From JAWXCB01 sp034440455 (GTDB lineage Bacteria; Bacteroidota; Bacteroidia; Chitinophagales; CAIOSU01), in contig JAWXCB010000061.1 of the NCBI GenBank assembly GCA_034440455.1, forward strand, positions 1-64,000: 64,000 bases of DNA, written 5' to 3'. The notes beneath the pieces are model-generated. The model had not been told where the DNA came from, did not search any database, and worked only from the letters and a program-made list of their open reading frames with translations. Position 1 is the stretch's first letter. Each line of letters begins with the position of its first letter. The position numbers and the translations under genes are program-made. Of this stretch, positions 36,285 through 44,057 are shown piece after piece.

Positions 36285-36340
36285 CGAAGGTAGAGAGGAG
36301 GGGTTGCTGTGGTTTTAAGCGGATGTTACCATTTCTTTAA
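36285..36340 (-). promoter_or_regulatory. Putative Pho-box promoter with four 11-bp units (second TonB receptor)
   Basis: On the minus strand units start at 36339 (TAAAGAA), 36328 (TAACATC), 36317 (TAAAACC) and 36306 (CAACCCC). The -7-like TACCTTCG runs 36292-36285, 36 bp after the TAACATC unit and 17 bp before ATG 36268. Confidence 0.65.
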
Positions 36341-36423
36341 ATTTCAGCACAAACCTGTCTAATAATGAAATAGTTATTTCCTGTTTGGAAACAGCCTATT
36401 TCTTTTGAGGTAGCTTTCGCCAG

Positions 36424-36624
36424 TTATAGCGTTACATGCTCATCGCGGTTGATGGTGTTATAGTTGTTCTCATTTTCGCCATAGTCCACGCGCATCGAGC
36501 GTTTCGTGTAAGCCAGCACAGCGCGGTAATGCCTGATGGTGTCCTGTAATTCGGTGATTTGCGACTGTAACTTGATTATCTTGTCTTCGAGATAACCCAT
36601 TACGTTAGTGGTATTGTCATCCAT
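36424..36624 (-). CDS. Small coiled-coil hypothetical protein
   Basis: 66 residues. Residues 10-45 (YLEDKIIKLQSQITELQDTI and beyond) have strong heptad spacing and should form a coiled coil. The C-terminus is acidic and Asn-rich. There are no homologues I can name. It precedes the second TonB receptor on the same strand but is separated from it by that receptor's own promoter. The coding call rests on composition only. Confidence 0.45.
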   Translation of the reverse strand: MDDNTTNVMGYLEDKIIKLQSQITELQDTIRHYRAVLAYTKRSMRVDYGENENNYNTINRDEHVTL

Positions 36625-36878
36625 AGATTTGGTTTAAAAATGAAAAATTACCTTCTCATTTAAAAAAGGCAGAATAACACCATTTAGACTTTAAAACTTG
36701 CTCACACAAAAGCCTCACCCCTTCGGTTGCCAAAAGCTTTCCGCAGGCTATGCCGCCCCCTCTCCTCGTCCGTTCCGGCACGGGCGAAAAAAGAAGTCCG
36801 GGCGCACTGGTTTTCAAAGAAAAATTCTTGAGCCATTTTCAATGACTAAATGGTAAAACGACTGATTAGGCGAAGTAA

Positions 36879-37727
36879 TTAAGCTTTAATTTGAAAATTA
36901 TCCGCATCACGCAGAAACGGCATTTTCTCGCGCACCTGATGTAAGCGCTCTTTGCTTAATGAAAAAGTTTTGGCGAACGCAGCATCCGCTTGTGTGAAAA
37001 TTATTTCACCCAGCGGGTCAATCAGGGCGCTGTCACCTGAGTGGTAAATATTATTACCATCGTTACTGATACGATTCACGCCCACGACATAACTCTGGTT
37101 TTCAATCGCCCGCGCTTGCAGTAAATGCTTCCAGGCAAAGTTTCTGCGCTCGGGCCAATTCGCAACGAACAACAGTAAATCATACTGTAAGTCCACTGTC
37201 CACTGTCCACTGTCCACCGATTTCTCATCATTCCGTTGTTTGTCGTCTGTCGTCTGTTGACTATTCCTGCACCACACCGGAAACCGCAAATCATAACACA
37301 CTAATGGGCAGATGTTCCATCCGTTCAGCGAAACAATGATTCTCTTATTTCCTGCGGAATAATTCTTGTGCTCATCACCTAATCCGAAGAGGTGACGCTT
37401 GTCATAGTATTCATGCGTACCATCAGGACGCATCCAAATCAAGCGATTGAAATATTTATCTTCTTCCCGAATGATGAGGCTGCCGGTAATTACTGCATTC
37501 GTTTCATTGGCAAGGCGTTGCATCCATTGTATTACTCGTCCGTTCATCTCTTCAGCAAGCGTTTCAGTATTCATACTGAATCCGGTAGTGAACATTTCAG
37601 GAAGAATAATTAAATCGGTGGATTGCTTGAATGATTGAATAATGCTTGCGAAATGTCGCAGGTTTTCCTCTGCATTTTCCCAATGCAGCGCAGATTGAAT
37701 GAGGGTAATTTTTAAATCTTGCATCAT
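36879..37727 (-). CDS. Omega-amidase (YafV/NIT2-like nitrilase), with repeat-derived insertion
   Basis: Carbon-nitrogen hydrolases of this group hydrolyse alpha-ketoglutaramate or alpha-ketosuccinamate, completing transamination with Gln/Asn and methionine salvage. The catalytic triad is visible: Glu in LIILPEMFTTGFS, Lys in YYDKRHLFGLGDE and Cys in CPLVCYDLRFPVW. VANWPERRNFAWKHLLQARAIENQSYVVGVNR is also typical. Between RFPVW and YDLLLFVANW lie about 25 residues (QQTTDDKQRNDEKSVDSGQW...) not found in the family and encoded by heptanucleotide repeats (37188-37262). The frame stays open upstream to 37808 through a palindromic repeat, so I start at ATG 37727 (or 37724). It is downstream of the aminotransferase gene, its usual partner. 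Confidence 0.87.
   Translation of the reverse strand: MMQDLKITLIQSALHWENAEENLRHFASIIQSFKQSTDLIILPEMFTTGFSMNTETLAEEMNGRVIQWMQRLANETNAVITGSLIIREEDKYFNRLIWMRPDGTHEYYDKRHLFGLGDEHKNYSAGNKRIIVSLNGWNICPLVCYDLRFPVWCRNSQQTTDDKQRNDEKSVDSGQWTVDLQYDLLLFVANWPERRNFAWKHLLQARAIENQSYVVGVNRISNDGNNIYHSGDSALIDPLGEIIFTQADAAFAKTFSLSKERLHQVREKMPFLRDADNFQIKA
37188..37262. repeat. Degenerate heptanucleotide repeats inside the omega-amidase gene
   Basis: GTCCACT recurs every 7 bp four times from 37191, and a TCGTCTG-type heptamer recurs near 37242-37257. The stretch keeps the reading frame open and corresponds to the residues that relatives lack. Confidence 0.75.
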
Positions 37728-37731
37728 GTTT

Positions 37732-37820
37732 GTCATGCCGGACTCGTTCCGGCATCCCCTGATTTTTGCAAGCAATTTAGTAACTCTTTCAGGGGGATCG
37801 CGGAACAAGTCCGCGATGAC
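37732..37820. repeat. REP-like composite palindrome between ybdL and the omega-amidase gene
   Basis: Two imperfect palindromes face each other. One is ATGCCGG/CCGGCAT around ACTCGTT (37735-37755). The other is TCGCGGA/TCCGCGA around ACAAG (37799-37817). GTCAT and ATGAC flank the whole. A second element of the same design is at 57640-57714. The GCCGGA-ACAAG-TCCGGC type core suggests a dispersed REP family. Confidence 0.75.
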
Positions 37821-37824
37821 ACGA

Positions 37825-38976
37825 TTATATCTTGCATAGCAGTTCGCCTGCTTTTCTCAGCGTGTCATCTTCTTTCGCAAAACAAAAACGCAACACTTTT
37901 TGGTCGCGCTTGTCGGGGTAAAACACTGAAATCGGAATGGAAGCTACGCCAATTTCTTTTGTCCAGCGCACCGCAAGCTCGGTATCGGCTTCATCGGTAA
38001 TGTTGTGGTAATCGAGCAGTTGGAAGTACGTGCCATCAGCAGGCTTTACCATGAAGCGCGAATCTTTCAGATAGCTGATAAACAGGTCGCGCTTCTTTTT
38101 GTAAAAATCATGGAGTTGTAAATATTCGTCTTTGTATTGCATGAAATCAGCGAGCGCCATTTGCAACGGGCGGTTCACGCTGAATACTTCAAACTGATGC
38201 ACTTTACGAAACTCCTCCATCAAATAATTGGGTGCAAGCACATAACCCAACTTCCAGCCGGTGACATGATATGTTTTGCCGAAGGAAAACACCACGAAGC
38301 TGCGTTCCGCCAATTCGGGATAATGCAACACGCTTTCATGACGATGGTCGAAAATAATATGCTCATACACCTCATCGCTGATGATGGCGATGTTCGTACC
38401 ACGCACGATGTGTTGCAGTTGCTGCAAATCTTCCGCTGAAAGCACAGTGCCTGTGGGATTTTGAGGCGAGTTGACAATGAGCAGCCGTGTTTTTTCTGAA
38501 ATATTTTTCCGCACTTCCTCCCAATCAATACGGAAGTCAGGCGCAGCCATGTTGATGAACAAGCTTTTGCCGCCACATAACTCAACCGCAGGCGCGTAGG
38601 AGTCATAAGCTGGCGCAAACAAAATCACTTCATCGCCCGGATGCACCAGCGCGGTGATGGCGACATAGATTGCCTGCGTACCTCCGGCTGTGATATTGAT
38701 TTCCTTCTCAGGGTCATAAGTTCTGTTGTAGAGCGCCTGCGTTTTTTCGGCAATGCGCTCGCGCAGTTGAATAATGCCCTGCATGGGAGCGTATTGATTG
38801 TCGCCCCGCTTCATGTAATGATGCACGAGTTCAATGAGTTTGGGCGAACAAATAAAATCAGGAAAGCCTTGTGAAAGATTAATCGCCCCATACTCCGTTG
38901 CCAGTGCGCTCATCTTGGTGAAGATGGTGGTGGTAGTATGAGGGAGTTTGGATTTAAGTTGAAGTTGGCGAGTCAC
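37825..38976 (-). CDS. ybdL: Methionine/glutamine aminotransferase (YbdL-like, PLP-dependent)
   Basis: A 383-residue class I fold aminotransferase that interconverts methionine (or Gln) and its keto acid. Motifs: INLSQGFPDF at the substrate loop, AGGTQAIYVAITALVHPGDEV, NSPQNPTGTVLS (Asn), ISDEVYEHIIFD (Asp/Tyr), SFGKTYHVTGWKLGY (PLP Lys) and LRFCFAKED (Arg). Length and motifs are those of YbdL/kynurenine aminotransferase-like enzymes. The omega-amidase gene follows about 100 bp downstream, after a REP-like repeat, a common pairing in the glutamine transaminase-omega-amidase route of methionine salvage. A diverged copy of its first 25 codons lies at 39603-39681, beyond the inserted DUF433/DUF5615 pair. 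Confidence 0.9.
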   Translation of the reverse strand: MTRQLQLKSKLPHTTTTIFTKMSALATEYGAINLSQGFPDFICSPKLIELVHHYMKRGDNQYAPMQGIIQLRERIAEKTQALYNRTYDPEKEINITAGGTQAIYVAITALVHPGDEVILFAPAYDSYAPAVELCGGKSLFINMAAPDFRIDWEEVRKNISEKTRLLIVNSPQNPTGTVLSAEDLQQLQHIVRGTNIAIISDEVYEHIIFDHRHESVLHYPELAERSFVVFSFGKTYHVTGWKLGYVLAPNYLMEEFRKVHQFEVFSVNRPLQMALADFMQYKDEYLQLHDFYKKKRDLFISYLKDSRFMVKPADGTYFQLLDYHNITDEADTELAVRWTKEIGVASIPISVFYPDKRDQKVLRFCFAKEDDTLRKAGELLCKI

Positions 38977-38993
38977 GGGTTGGCGGGTCTTAA

Positions 38994-39329
38994 TTAATAG
39001 ATTTCCAACACCCCATATTCTTTAGAGCGAATTATCGTTTCGATTTGTTCTTTATCGCAGTTAAGAACATCTGCAATGAAACGGGTAGTTTGATTGCCGG
39101 TTCTAATCATGATTATCTTGGGTGGAAATCCTTTAGCAGAGAGTAGGTAAAAAAAATCCTCGTCATTGGTTACGATGGAATAATTGTTTTTCTTCGCCCA
39201 GTTCCAGATTTCAATATCCTTTGCGGGAATAGGAAGTTCTGTTTGTATAACATGTATCGCATCAGGAAAAGAAAGCTGAATCAACTTCACAAGACGCCAT
39301 GAAAGATTAGCGTCAACGAGCAATTTCAT
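38994..39329 (-). CDS. DUF5615 PIN-like toxin
   Basis: A 111-residue PIN-fold protein: KLLVDANLSWRLVKLIQ (first acidic residue), DIEIWNWAKKNNYSIVTNDEDFFYL (central acidic pair) and PPKIIMIRTGNQ. Members of DUF5615 are encoded with DUF433 proteins as putative type II toxin-antitoxin pairs, with the PIN-like protein the likely RNase toxin. It overlaps the DUF433 gene by ATGA (39326-39329). The stop is 18 bp before the ybdL start. Intact. Confidence 0.85.
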   Translation of the reverse strand: MKLLVDANLSWRLVKLIQLSFPDAIHVIQTELPIPAKDIEIWNWAKKNNYSIVTNDEDFFYLLSAKGFPPKIIMIRTGNQTTRFIADVLNCDKEQIETIIRSKEYGVLEIY

Positions 39330-39556
39330 CTGGCAGTGATGATTTTAGAAATATTTTCACGATGGGCGGCAAACGCCAGCGCTGCGCGGATTTGCTTTAC
39401 GTTCAACTCAGGAAAATCCTGCAAGATTTCATCCATGCTCATCCCTGATGCAAGCCATTGTAAAATATCGGCAACTGCAATGCGCGTTCCTTTGATGCAC
39501 GGTTTGCCGAAACGAATGTCAGGCGAGATACTGATATATTGTTCGTAGCTACTCAT
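39326..39556 (-). CDS. DUF433 antitoxin
   Basis: A 76-residue helix-turn-helix protein typical of DUF433: EQYISISPDIRFGKPCIKGT, RIAVADILQWLASGMSMDEI, then LQDFPELNVKQIRAALAFAA. The frame is open up to 39613, but ATG 39556 (MSSYEQYIS) is the family start; the upstream extension runs into the ybdL relic. It is cotranscribed with the DUF5615 gene. DUF433 proteins usually neutralise the partner and repress the operon; neither is shown here. Confidence 0.87.
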   Translation of the reverse strand: MSSYEQYISISPDIRFGKPCIKGTRIAVADILQWLASGMSMDEILQDFPELNVKQIRAALAFAAHRENISKIITAR

Positions 39557-39602
39557 GTGAAATATCTGTGTTGAAATTAGTTGAATTTCATACGGGAAGC
39601 AA

Positions 39603-39681
39603 ACCAAACTCATTTGTCAGCACACTCATCTTGGTGAAAATGGTGGTGGGTGTGCGGGATTTTAGAGTTAAGTTGAGGCAT
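39603..39681 (-). pseudogene. Relic of a ybdL 5' end
   Basis: Minus-strand DNA from ATG 39681 reads MPQLNSKIPHT and, after a one-base deletion, TTIFTKMSVLTNEFGLL. The living gene has LQLKSKLPHTTTTIFTKMSALATEYGAI at the same place. Similarity ends near 39603, where the DUF433 segment begins. The relic ATG overlaps the stop of the upstream membrane gene (TGATG), which suggests that membrane gene and aminotransferase were once direct neighbours. The DNA divergence is substantial, so this is not a fresh duplication. Confidence 0.75.
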
Positions 39682-40139
39682 CAGATGAAATCTCCTTTTT
39701 TGGTCACGCCACCCAGCAAACCTCTTTCTATTTTGTGGGCAGTATCAACTTTAATCACCTCATGTATTACTTTGAATATCTTTTTTGCTTCCTGTTTTAA
39801 ATCCACGTCTAATAATCCCACACTTACCCCACTTAATAGTATTAGATTGATTGAATAAATTCTCACTCCCCCGTCCGGTAAGTTTAGGAATGTTTCAAAA
39901 AATTCCAACGCCTTTGAACCATGAAAGCTGATGGACATTTGGGGCGTAATTAGTATCTTTTTATGCAGATTAATAAGCAATTGTTTTCTGCGCCTAAACA
40001 TTTGAACCCCATGCCAAGTGATACCTAATAAAGCAAAGGAGCAAATTGCAATTACGACCTCTTCCGAAGCTCCATTTTCAAAAGCGATGTACACAAAACA
40101 ACTGACGATTAGAAAGTCTTGAAACACCTTGTAAATCAA
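39681..40139 (-). CDS. Hypothetical membrane protein
   Basis: 152 residues. Two hydrophobic helices at about 7-25 and 28-46 are followed by a basic stretch (MFRRRKQLLINLHKK) and a soluble domain with a possible third helix (INLILLSGVSVGLL). I do not recognise the family. Its stop codon overlaps the ATG of the ybdL relic, so it was probably once in an operon with ybdL. The 155 bp upstream, to ManC, hold nothing recognisable. Confidence 0.6.
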   Translation of the reverse strand: MIYKVFQDFLIVSCFVYIAFENGASEEVVIAICSFALLGITWHGVQMFRRRKQLLINLHKKILITPQMSISFHGSKALEFFETFLNLPDGGVRIYSINLILLSGVSVGLLDVDLKQEAKKIFKVIHEVIKVDTAHKIERGLLGGVTKKGDFI

Positions 40140-40294
40140 ACTGGTGATTTTCTCCTTAATGAAGAATACTTTCTGAAGATGATTCGATTAAGAACCTGTT
40201 AGGAAATAGGTAATTTGATAAAAGCCGCTCTGTAAGAAAAATTGCAACTGCAATTATGAAAGTGAACATGGCTATTCGAATTGCAAGCTATCTA

Positions 40295-41383
40295 CTACAA
40301 ATACTTCTCCCCCTTCACCTTCTTTATCTCCGTATTAATTTGTTTGATTTCCTGCTCCTTGTCGCGCTTGCAAATGAGCAGCGCATCTTCGGTGTCAATC
40401 ACGCAGTAGTTTTCCAAGCCCTGCAAGACAACCAATTTCCCATCGGGCGCCATCACCATGTTTTCCTTTGAGTCAAACAACATCACATCTTTCCCGGAAA
40501 TGGCGTTGCTGTGTTCATCCTTGTCATATTTATCATAGAGCGATTGCCATGTGCCTAAATCTGACCAGCCGATGTCGGCAGGAATCACGAACACATTGTC
40601 GGCTTTTTCCATCACGCCATAGTCAATCGAAATGTTTTTGCACAGCGAATAGGCATGGGCGATGAACGGTTTTTCCTCCGGCTTGTGGTATTTCCCGCGC
40701 CCATCGTCAAACGCCTCATAGATTTCCGGCAATTCTTTTCTAAACGCAGTGAGAATCGTGCGGATATTCCACACGAAAATGCCCGAATTCCACAAAAAGT
40801 CACCGCTTTTCAGAAAACTCTTGGCAAGCTCAAGGTTGGGCTTTTCGGTGAAGGTTTTCACCTTGTAAATCTCCCCGCTGCGGTGTGTATCAATGAATTG
40901 AATATAGCCGTAGCCGGTGTCGGGGCGGGTAGGCACGATGCCGAGCGTAACGAGCGAGTCGCTTTCGTCCACAAAATGCAGCCCCTTGCGAATCACTTCG
41001 GTAAAAGCATCTTCCCGAATCACCAAATGGTCTGATGGCGCCACCACCATGCTGGCGTAAGGATTGATTTCCCGAATCTTAAACGAGATGTAGGCAACGC
41101 ACGGAGCGGTATTTTTCCGCATCGGCTCGCTCAAAATCTGGTTGTCGGTAAGTTCGGGCAATTGCTCCTTCACGAGGTCAGTGTATTGCTCGTGCGTCAC
41201 CACGTAGATGTTTTCTTTCGGCACGATTTGCGCAAAACGCTGATACGTAAGTTGTATGAGCGTCTTGCCGATACCAAGAATATCTAAGAATTGCTTGGGT
41301 AATGCCGTTCGGCTTTTAGGCCAGAACCGGCTGCCGATTCCACCCGCCATAATGGCTACATAGTGGTCTTTGTTTTTGGTCAT
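40295..41383 (-). CDS. manC: Mannose-1-phosphate guanylyltransferase
   Basis: A 362-residue nucleotidyltransferase making GDP-mannose from mannose-1-phosphate and GTP, for glycans and O-antigen. The signature AIMAGGIGSRFWPKSRTALPKQFLDI binds GTP. SEPMRKNTAPCVAYI, MVVAPSDHLVI, GYGYIQFI, KVKTFTEKPNLELAKSFL, FLWNSGIFVW and SIDYGVMEKADNVFVIPADIGWSDLGTW follow in order. It lacks the C-terminal cupin isomerase domain of bifunctional ManC/ManA, as is usual for the short type in Bacteroidota. Monocistronic. Confidence 0.93.
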   Translation of the reverse strand: MTKNKDHYVAIMAGGIGSRFWPKSRTALPKQFLDILGIGKTLIQLTYQRFAQIVPKENIYVVTHEQYTDLVKEQLPELTDNQILSEPMRKNTAPCVAYISFKIREINPYASMVVAPSDHLVIREDAFTEVIRKGLHFVDESDSLVTLGIVPTRPDTGYGYIQFIDTHRSGEIYKVKTFTEKPNLELAKSFLKSGDFLWNSGIFVWNIRTILTAFRKELPEIYEAFDDGRGKYHKPEEKPFIAHAYSLCKNISIDYGVMEKADNVFVIPADIGWSDLGTWQSLYDKYDKDEHSNAISGKDVMLFDSKENMVMAPDGKLVVLQGLENYCVIDTEDALLICKRDKEQEIKQINTEIKKVKGEKYL

Positions 41384-41668
41384 CTACAACTATTTATGTT
41401 AAAAGGGTATCAGAACAATAATATTTTGTGAAGATGCCTTGCACTTGCAGGGATTTTATTTATATTGCAGTGAGAAATACGTTAAATAAAAATCATTCCT
41501 ATCGTTCCAATTCTACTCAATCCCGTTTATCGTTGATTTCCGGTTCTGCGTTTCAGAAAATTCTTAGCGAAGGTAAAGAATTCCATTTTTATCGCATCGT
41601 TTCAGACAATAAGAATCGGCTTCACCTGTTAAAGGGGGCATTTTTTAATTGAAAATTTAAGTACCCTT

Positions 41669-43885
41669 ATGTCTGCCACATTAGAAGCGCCTGTAAAAGA
41701 TAAACTCAAAGCATCCCTCAAAGAATATTTCGGCTTCAAAGCCTTCAAAGGCGACCAGGAAGCTATAATTAAGAGCATTACGAGCGGCAAAGACACCTTT
41801 GTACTCATGCCCACCGGGGGTGGGAAATCGCTCTGCTACCAGTTGCCCGCTATTTTAAGCAAAGGCATCGCCATCATAATCAGCCCGTTGATTGCGCTGA
41901 TGAAAAATCAGGTGGATTTGGTGCGCGGTTACAGCAGCAACGAAAAGATTGCCCACTTTTTAAACTCCTCGCTCACCAAGCAACAGATGAAAGAGGTGCG
42001 CGATGACGTGACAAAAGGCGTTACGAAGCTGCTTTATGTTGCTCCTGAATCGCTTACGAAAAAGGAAAACATCGCGTTCCTGAAAGATGTAACGATTTCG
42101 TTTGTTGCCGTTGACGAGGCGCATTGCATCAGCGAATGGGGACACGATTTTCGCCCGGAATACAGGCGCATCCGCGACATGATGGAGATGATTGGGCAAG
42201 ATGTGCCGCTTATTGCGCTCACCGCTACGGCAACGCCCAAAGTGCAGTCGGATATTGTAAAGACGTTGCAGTTGAAAAAACCGAACATCTACATTTCTTC
42301 CTTCAACCGCGCAAACCTTTTTTATGAAATCAAGCCGAAGGGAAAGAAAGAGAATGTGCTGAAAAGCATTGTGCAGTATGTAAAGGCGAATACCGGCAAA
42401 TCGGGGATTATCTATGCGCTGAGCCGCAAATCAACCGAAGAGATTGCTGAGTTTCTGAACGTGAATGGCGTGAAGGCGGCAGCCTACCACGCAGGGATGG
42501 AACAACCCATCCGGGCACAGATTCAGGACCAGTTTCTGATGGAAGATATTGACGTGATTGTGGCAACCATCGCCTTCGGCATGGGCATTGACAAGCCCGA
42601 TGTGCGCTTTGTGATTCACTACAACATTCCCAAGAGCATCGAAAATTATTATCAGGAAACAGGGCGCGCAGGACGTGACGGAATGGAAGGAAAATGCACC
42701 GCTTACTATTCTTACAAAGACATTTACAAGCTCGAAAAATTTCTCCGCGACAAAAGCCTTACAGAGCGCGAAATGGGTACGCATTTGCTCACAGAAGTGA
42801 TTGCCTATGCCGAAACTCCTGTGTGCCGCAGAAATTTTTTGCTCCATTATTTCGGAGAAGACTACAAAACGAAAAACTGTGGCGCATGTGACAATTGCCT
42901 GAACCCGAAGGAAACAATTGAAGGAAAAGAATTCATCGCGCTGGCGCTCAAAACAATTGCTGCGGTGAAAGAAAATCACGCGATTCATGACATCGTGAAT
43001 ATTATTGTGGGAAAGAAAACGCAGGAGTTAGTCACCTTCGGCTACAACATGCTTGATATGTTTGGCAAGGGCGCTGACAAGAGCGATACGTTTTGGAATT
43101 CAGCGATTCGCCAAGCAATGCTGATTGGCTTAATCGGCAAAGACATCGAAAACTATGGCTTGCTGAAAGTGTCGCCCGAAGGAAAGAAATTTCTCACCAA
43201 GCCGCACTCTGTGCCGATTGCGCTCAATCATGATTTTGAAAAACAGGCAACCGAACAAGATGAAGAAGCCGCAGAAGCAAGACCGGGCGCGCTTGATTCC
43301 GCGTTGCTGCACTTGCTGAAGGACCTGCAGAAGAAAGCGGGAAAGGAACATAACCTGCCGCCTTACGTGATTTTTCAAGACCCTTCGCTGGAAGATATGG
43401 CTACGCAATATCCGATTACGATGGAGGAGTTGGCAAACATCACGGGCGTGAGCAAAGGCAAAGCGCAGAAATACGGAAAGCCGTTTGTAGAACTGATTGC
43501 GCAATACGTTGAAGACAATGACATTGAGCGCACATCAGACATGGTGGTGAAAAGCCTCGTGAACAAAAGCGCAATGAAGGTGTATATCATTCAAAACATT
43601 GACAAGAAAATTCAACCCGATGATATTGCGCGCAGCAAGGGATTGAAATTGGATGATATCCTCACTGAAATCAAAACCATTGTTGACAGCGGCACCAAGG
43701 TTGACCTGCGCTACTACATTGACCAGGTCATTGACAACGACCAGCAGGATTTGATTTACGACTACTTCCGCGAAGCTGAAACTGACTCGTTGGATGATGC
43801 TTATCAAGAGTTGAAAGACGAAGGCGTTACGCGCGAAGAATTGCGACTGATGCAGATTAAGTTTCTGTCGGAGGTGGCGAACTGA
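41669..43885 (+). CDS. recQ: ATP-dependent DNA helicase RecQ
   Basis: 738 residues; 3'-5' helicase for recombination and replication-fork repair. Walker A in LMPTGGGKSLCYQLPA, DEAH box in AVDEAHCISEWGHDF, SAT-type TATATPKVQSDI, the aromatic-rich GHDFRPEYRRI, motif V/VI in IVATIAFGMGIDKPDVRFVIHYNIPKSIENYYQETGRAGRDG. The RQC zinc site is C-RRNFLLHYFGED-C-GACDNC. HRDC-like domain about 510-610 (DPSLEDMATQYPITMEELANITG). A C-terminal extension of about 110 residues (helical) is normal for the Bacteroidota form. It stands alone. Confidence 0.95.
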   Translation: MSATLEAPVKDKLKASLKEYFGFKAFKGDQEAIIKSITSGKDTFVLMPTGGGKSLCYQLPAILSKGIAIIISPLIALMKNQVDLVRGYSSNEKIAHFLNSSLTKQQMKEVRDDVTKGVTKLLYVAPESLTKKENIAFLKDVTISFVAVDEAHCISEWGHDFRPEYRRIRDMMEMIGQDVPLIALTATATPKVQSDIVKTLQLKKPNIYISSFNRANLFYEIKPKGKKENVLKSIVQYVKANTGKSGIIYALSRKSTEEIAEFLNVNGVKAAAYHAGMEQPIRAQIQDQFLMEDIDVIVATIAFGMGIDKPDVRFVIHYNIPKSIENYYQETGRAGRDGMEGKCTAYYSYKDIYKLEKFLRDKSLTEREMGTHLLTEVIAYAETPVCRRNFLLHYFGEDYKTKNCGACDNCLNPKETIEGKEFIALALKTIAAVKENHAIHDIVNIIVGKKTQELVTFGYNMLDMFGKGADKSDTFWNSAIRQAMLIGLIGKDIENYGLLKVSPEGKKFLTKPHSVPIALNHDFEKQATEQDEEAAEARPGALDSALLHLLKDLQKKAGKEHNLPPYVIFQDPSLEDMATQYPITMEELANITGVSKGKAQKYGKPFVELIAQYVEDNDIERTSDMVVKSLVNKSAMKVYIIQNIDKKIQPDDIARSKGLKLDDILTEIKTIVDSGTKVDLRYYIDQVIDNDQQDLIYDYFREAETDSLDDAYQELKDEGVTREELRLMQIKFLSEVAN

Positions 43886-44026
43886 TTTTATCAACTAAGG
43901 ACGTTTTTAAAAGCGCACCGTTCAGAACTGCGCTTCGCTTTGCATAGTCTTTTATTTTGATGAAAAGCATCTCCTGTATTGTTGTCAGATCTTCCGCAAG
44001 ATGTCTTCAAGTTACCGCTTAGTTTG

Positions 44027-44034
44027 TACTTTTG
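44027..44034 (+). promoter_or_regulatory. -7 promoter element of the DUF1015 gene
   Basis: TACTTTTG matches TAnnTTTG exactly and ends 23 bp before ATG 44058. No tandem TAAC units precede it, so it serves as a contrast to the Pho-type promoters. Confidence 0.6.
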
Positions 44035-44057
44035 GGCGCATAACACTACCAACAATC

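Noticed and set aside
37728..37808. Longer start for the omega-amidase
   Set aside because: The extra 27 residues are encoded by the REP-like palindrome and do not resemble the family N-terminus.
41428..41652. Possible 74-residue plus-strand gene upstream of recQ
   Set aside because: No domain, poor composition and no sensible start signal; more likely leader DNA of recQ.
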